Positions 59,166-64,000 of a DNA stretch of 64,000 nt are shown piece by piece. The position numbers were made by a program, and so were the translations under genes. The stretch is taken from contig VXAI01000116.1 in assembly GCA_013399305.1 (NCBI GenBank), positions 1 through 64,000 of the forward strand, in the 5' to 3' direction. The notes below the pieces were generated by a model. The model saw only the letters and a list, made by a program, of their open reading frames with translations, ran no database searches and was not told the origin of the DNA. This DNA is from Rostratula benghalensis. Taxonomy: Eukaryota > Chordata > Aves > Charadriiformes > Rostratulidae. The first letter of the stretch is position 1, and every line of letters starts with the position of its first letter.

Positions 59166-61069
59166 TTTGCCTCAGAGGCTTTTTGCCTTTTTCCATCTAA
59201 CATGTTTAATATCAGATCAATGCCAGCAGTAAGGGTGGCAAAGGCAAGGCATTGCTCTCCTTTGCAGAACATGTTAAAGAAAAGGAGCCACAGTTTGTGA
59301 TGCAAATTCATGGGCTTTTGCAGGCTTGAAGCAGTGACACATTTGGCTCAATAAAATCCGTTGTCAGAGGTTTCTCTGGATCAAGACCTTGGTGCTTACA
59401 GCAGGATTTAAGTGGATTGTGAATCCTTTTGTCCAAAAAAGATCTCTTTTTCCAGTGCTCACCTGGAATTTGACACTTTCTCAGGGAGCATCTCAAATGC
59501 TGAAGGAATGAGCACCTCACAAAGAAAACAGCTGTACCTGATGTGTTTGAAATTGCTGCTGGTGCTCTGTCTCTATCCTCTTTAAACAGTCACCCAGCTA
59601 GTGAGACCTGTGGGTTCAGTTCCTTTCATCAGCAGTCCATGCTTCAGACTGCCTCAAGCAGACAGGACCACAGGTGATTTTGGGTGACTCCCTGGAACAT
59701 CCTCTCTTGTAAAATAGTGATTTCCATTGTAATCCAGCTGGGTAGCACAAAGGCAGACAGGAATAGTTACTATATAAATAAGTGGTGAAGAGCTGAGCTG
59801 TAATCTGTGCTTTTAAAATTGTGAAATGCCAAAAAAGTTACTTGTAGATATCAGACCCCATATGTCCACTGGTTGGTGGTTTTCAGGTGAATAGAACTGA
59901 CTCGATAAAGCCTCACCTGAGATGACTGAGACCTTGGGAAAGAGTGGCCCTTTTATCACATCTCAGTTTCTTTTCTGTCATTATGCAAAGTGACATCTGT
60001 TTTGGAACCTGCAGGAGCCCGAAGTTTAGCTCACACCTCTAGCATCCAGGATGAGTAGCCTGTTATTCAGAAATACCAGCTGTTCATTTTACTCTGTAAT
60101 ACTTGCTCTAGTTTATTTGTCCGATTGTTTATTACCATGTCTACTTTTACATAAACAATTTTCCCCTCCTTCCTTTGATTTGCCTACTGTCCGTTTCTGT
60201 TTCAGTCTTTCTAACAGTTTGCCAAATGCTGTCTTCTTGAACAAAGTCCTTTTACTCAGTACCCAATTCCAGCAGAATCAGGAAATTTCCACAATACTCT
60301 ACAACACTAAATATAATGCCTTGTTCCTTGTGTGTTAAATTGGACTAGGAGCAGTTTGCTACTTCACAGAAGTTTAGTGAAGGTAAATCAGTAAATATTC
60401 TCAAAACCTGAAAGTTAATAGGATAATACTAAATAAGAAACACTGAAATGGATAAAAACTTAACACACCAGTCTGAAGGCTGGAGGAAATCTAGGGAGAG
60501 GAGTGCTGTGACACTGCTTCAGCTCTGAGCCTAAGGGTGAGAGGGAGGAATACAGATCTTTATTTAAACTTCTTTGGAAGGGTACCTCATCCCATGAATT
60601 GACAAAATTCTTGCCATGTGAAGAAGGGCAGAAATTATATTTACTAGGTTTTGCTTCTTGTCGGCTGCAAAAGGAATGAGTTAGGCAAGCTCCATACAGT
60701 GATTTACAGCTTCTGCTTGATTTTGTTTTCTGTAGATGATGGGGAGGGAGGGCTGAAAGGGAGGGCAGTGATCTAAAATACAAACAACCAGAACAATTAC
60801 ATAGCTTTATAAGGTTAACCTAGTTCTGCCATCAGACAGGAGGGAGGCAAAAGAACTAATTTATTGCTTTAGATTGCCTCTGTCTACAAATCTCAAGCAC
60901 ACTTAACTCCACCCTGTCTTCTGGGCAAAGTAACTGGCATTAGGTACATACATTTAAAGCTTAAGAAATTCCTATGTTAATGTGAGTCCAGAAACCACCC
61001 ACTGGTGGGGGTTAATGGCTACTGTGTATTATTAGGAAGAGGACTTGCTACTGTAAATTACTTTTCAGG

Positions 61070-61152
61070 AGTGGTTTTGGTTTTCTGGGTTCGGGTGGTT
61101 GTTTTTTTTGGGTTTTTTTTGGGGGGGTGGGGTGGTTTTGTGGGGTTTTTTT
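61070..61152 (+). repeat. G/T-rich tract with G runs
   Basis: Alternating G and T runs on the plus strand, including GGG, G7, GGGG and another GGGG within about 60 bases (61106-61145). This is enough for a G-quadruplex with one longer loop. Opposite strand reads A/C-rich and gives a spurious Lys-, Thr- and Pro-rich frame. Confidence 0.85.
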
Positions 61153-61359
61153 CCTTCTTACAGTAAGGACTTTTTGCACACTCTAATCTGGGAAGAAGCA
61201 TGAGCTCAAACAGGTACACCTGCCATGGCCACAAACAAGACACTGGTGTTTATTCAAGCTGCTGTTAAAATATTGGTTTAAATTCTCTAAAAAAAGATAC
61301 TTCAGCTTACCATCTTTGAGTGAATTAATATTTTTATGGCCACCTTTCCCTCATGCCAG

Positions 61360-61461
61360 TAGAAATACAAATATATATAAATAAAGCTGGCTTGATTGAA
61401 AAGGCATGGTTGCTAGGTAGCCACTGTCATGATAGTGAAGGTACCAATGAAGCACGGAGAG
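61360..61461 (+). other. Candidate 102-bp exon (plus strand), unconfirmed
   Basis: A pyrimidine-rich acceptor (CCTTTCCCTCATGCCAG) precedes this segment and GAG|GTGAGT, close to the consensus donor, follows it. One frame is open throughout (starting EIQIYINKAGLIEKAW, ending NEARR plus one base), and length 102 preserves phase. A second open segment with an excellent T15-CTATAG acceptor follows at 61537-61643 and is in compatible phase, but the gap between them (75 bases) is at the lower limit for a vertebrate intron. No family recognised; the whole 61353-61643 region is also one continuous open frame. Confidence 0.18.
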
Positions 61462-64000
61462 GTGAGTCCCTCATAATTGCAGAGATCCATTTTTCATTCT
61501 CCTTGAAAATGAATCTTTTTTTTTTTTTTTCTATAGAGATGACAAGATCAGCAGCTCAGCAGGAAAAGTCTGCAGAAAAACACAAGCATGAGGCTTTATT
61601 GTATCTCCCTGTAGAGATACAAAGACTTTCAGATGCTTCCTAGAAGTGGGTGGGGAAACGGGAGAAGGAGCCCCTGCACTTTAATTATAAGAGAATGGTT
61701 ACATGAAATAACAAGGAGCAGCAAACAAGTGCTGCTTCTTACTGTCAGTGCTGCATGATTACATGTATTAACTGACAGAGCAAGAATAAAAAATCACCAA
61801 AGCACAAATCTGATTGCTCTTGTTTCAAAAGGTATGGGAGCAGCTGTGGTCTACAGCCCTCATGTAAACCCTGGCTTTGACGGTCCTCTTTGGCTCCTCT
61901 GGACAGCAAGGGTGTTAAAAGACAGTGAGGTACCTGACTGTGAAAAGAAATGCTGCTAACCAAGTCACATTATAACTTGAGCCCTTTCTGGGCTCCTTGG
62001 TGTAAATTGGTTACAGTCAAACCACAAGGTGGCTGGAAATCCTTTATCTTTTTAAAAATCATGTTAAGCTCACAGGCCTGGGAATATGTGAAATCAAACC
62101 AAGTATTTCCTTTGGTGCTCCTAAAGTCCTCCTTGGGGCAGGAGTGAGGTACGCTGGGGCTCTGGTGAGCTACAGAAATCGTCCTCTGGACAGGGGAAGT
62201 ATTTTCTGCTCATTGCATTGAAAGGGAAAAAGATACAAGGAAGACTAATTGGTTTGTTCATAGGTGGACAGAAAGTCGCAACTATACCAGGAACTGAAAC
62301 CAACTCCAGACTGGATCTTCTGGTACAAGCAATTATTTCTATTTATTTACAGTTCATGTGCACGTCACATTTTATGACATGTTCTTAAGAGATGGCTGCT
62401 TTTTTAAACATTTACCTACTGAAACAATAAACCATAATTGCTCTGGTAAGGAACTCCTTACTTTGCAATTTGCCTCAAAAAATACTGCCCTATCTCCTAG
62501 AGTGTGAAAGATTCAGTCAGATTTCATCTGCAGGAAAGATAAAAGCAGTATATGGGTAACAAGTACAAGCAGTCAGGGATCCCTTTGCAGAGGCATGCTG
62601 CAAATGTTATGAGGTAGTCCAAGGGCAAGATGTTGATTACTCAACAGTACAGAGCTACCAAATATTTTCTCTTTGCAATTGATTACTTACTACAGATCCA
62701 AGACCATTATAATACATACAAAATGATTTCTCAGGCTCCTGAATCTGTAGGGGGAAAGAAGTGCCATATTTTGAGCACCAGAAGTTGTATGCTGTAGGTT
62801 TGGGGCCGTATGTGGAACTCCAGATGAGCAGCCTGAGAAACTGAAACTTATTATTCATCATCCTCCAAACTTCAGCAGATTACACAGCAAAGACTGAAGG
62901 TATTGTGGGAGGAGACTTGAGTCTTGGGATTCAACAGGAATTTCAAGGCTTTCCCTGTAGCACATTTTTTTTTTTTTCTCTTTTTTATGTTATCCTGGCA
63001 ACATGTCTCAGTCCTGACCTGAAAATACAACTCTTGTGGCAGAGAAGCTGTTATGTCCACTCACCCCACAGTTCTCGAAGAAGATGGCAAACAAACCTAA
63101 CAGTGACAGCTGGGTCAGCTCTAAGACTGGAAACTACCCAGTCCCAGGTTTAGCTGCTCTGCTGACCTGGGCAGGTCAGGACTGGGAAGCAAATGAGTTT
63201 TGATAAGCCTCTTTAGGAAGCAGTGTCTCCATCCCACCAGTGTTAACAGCAAGCAGGCTGCTGGGTGGAGCAAACCCAAAAGTACCACATTTTCATTTTG
63301 GGTTCAGTGAGAACAATCTTGAGGACTTGCACAGCTCCACTGGGTAGGGATAACCATGCCTTGTCCACTATGGCACTCCATCCATGTTGGGATTGACCTG
63401 TGATTTACTCACTGTAAAGAAAAAAAGAGGAGACAAGAAGCAATATAAGAAAGTGTGTTTACATGGGCCAGAGGACAGGGCTTTTTCTGAAGGCTTGGTA
63501 TCTGGGGAGCCTGAAGATACGCAAAGTCAAGGTGAAGGTTTGGTTGCAGATGCTTCAGCAATGCCAGTTGAAAAAAGTATGTGTAATGCTTTAAAGCTGG
63601 CACAGTGTGCATGCTAACAGTGGGAGATTTACTGAGCAAACACTCAGGAACAGCTGGAGAGGCCTGCACTGCATTTCAGGTGGCCTTAGTTTCTGGTCAG
63701 CTTGTAAACCTCCTGGTTGATTGGCATGTAGGGAGTTAATGAAGTTTCTGCTCAGCTAACTCAGTGGCTTTATCAGCTTTGTGTCAATCTTTAGTTAAGA
63801 CAATGGTTAACCTCTTATCTCACTAGAAGTGTGAGGTGTGGCCTCATGAGCAGTTATTTTCACTGGAAATAGTACCTAGAGCAAATACATGGATTGTGCA
63901 GCTCCAGCAGATGATTCAGCAAATATGGGTAAGCCTCTGGCCCTGGCGATGGCATGAATGAGGGGAGAGCTCACAGCTCTCCGAGATGTGTTCTGAGTGG

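Larger units (their letters stand above)
59166..64000. other. Non-coding stretch with candidate exons and a G/T-rich tract
   Basis: No gene established. It contains a minus-strand splice-bordered segment at 59463-59499, the G/T-rich tract at 61070-61152, the plus-strand candidate exons at 61360-61461 and 61537-61643, a T15 run at 61516-61530 and a T13 run at 62965-62977. The rest, including 61750-64000, shows nothing I can name. Confidence 0.55.

Noticed and set aside
1..64000. CRISPR arrays, rRNA, tRNA genes, complete LTR elements or viral genes
   Set aside because: No regularly spaced repeats, cloverleaf candidates, paired LTRs or viral protein motifs were seen; the sequence is animal nuclear DNA.

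Overview
This window is vertebrate nuclear DNA, almost certainly from a bird. It contains three pieces of CR1 (chicken repeat 1), the dominant avian LINE. Interspersed repeats are sparse, poly-A/T and T/G-rich (or A/C-rich) simple sequence is common, and CpG is depleted outside a few patches. There is no bacterial-style gene packing. The longest open frames, about 140-160 codons, show no family I recognise, and most lie in stop-poor low-complexity or GC-rich sequence. I cannot name the species or the locus.

Layout. Positions 1-330 are the edge of a CpG island with GC boxes and a (CGG)5 run, most likely the promoter or first exon of a gene that extends out of the window or has its remaining exons far away. 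From about 331 to 8566 the DNA is AT-rich and looks intronic or intergenic. At 8567-9773 lies a 5'-truncated, decayed CR1 carrying the reverse-transcriptase motif region and the 3' end. Two shorter CR1 3' ends lie at 15262-15372 (+) and 54226-54345 (-). Much older repeats survive as MIR-like SINE fragments (28684-28800 +, 59060-59165 -, possibly 19115-19200 +) and a hairpin-shaped element at 22655-22755. Microsatellites include (GGAGA)12 at 36441-36504, an imperfect (TAC)n at 51341-51395, and T/G-rich tracts near 26.2, 33.7 and 61.1 kb. GC-rich or C-rich patches in an AT-rich setting lie at 14270-14620, 18450-18770, 20215-20510, 29150-29345 and 30430-30640.

Genes. I cannot prove a protein-coding gene. 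Several short open segments have good splice-site-like borders on one strand or the other. The best are 10451-10523 and 23366-23407 on the minus strand and 61360-61643 on the plus strand. Segments with such borders also arise by chance at a rate not far below what I see, so these are leads only. No tRNA, rRNA, microRNA or CRISPR array was recognised.

I found no new biological system. The observations most worth a second look are a strong inverted repeat at 53885-53948, the 101-bp hairpin repeat at 22655-22755, and the splice-bordered candidate exons.
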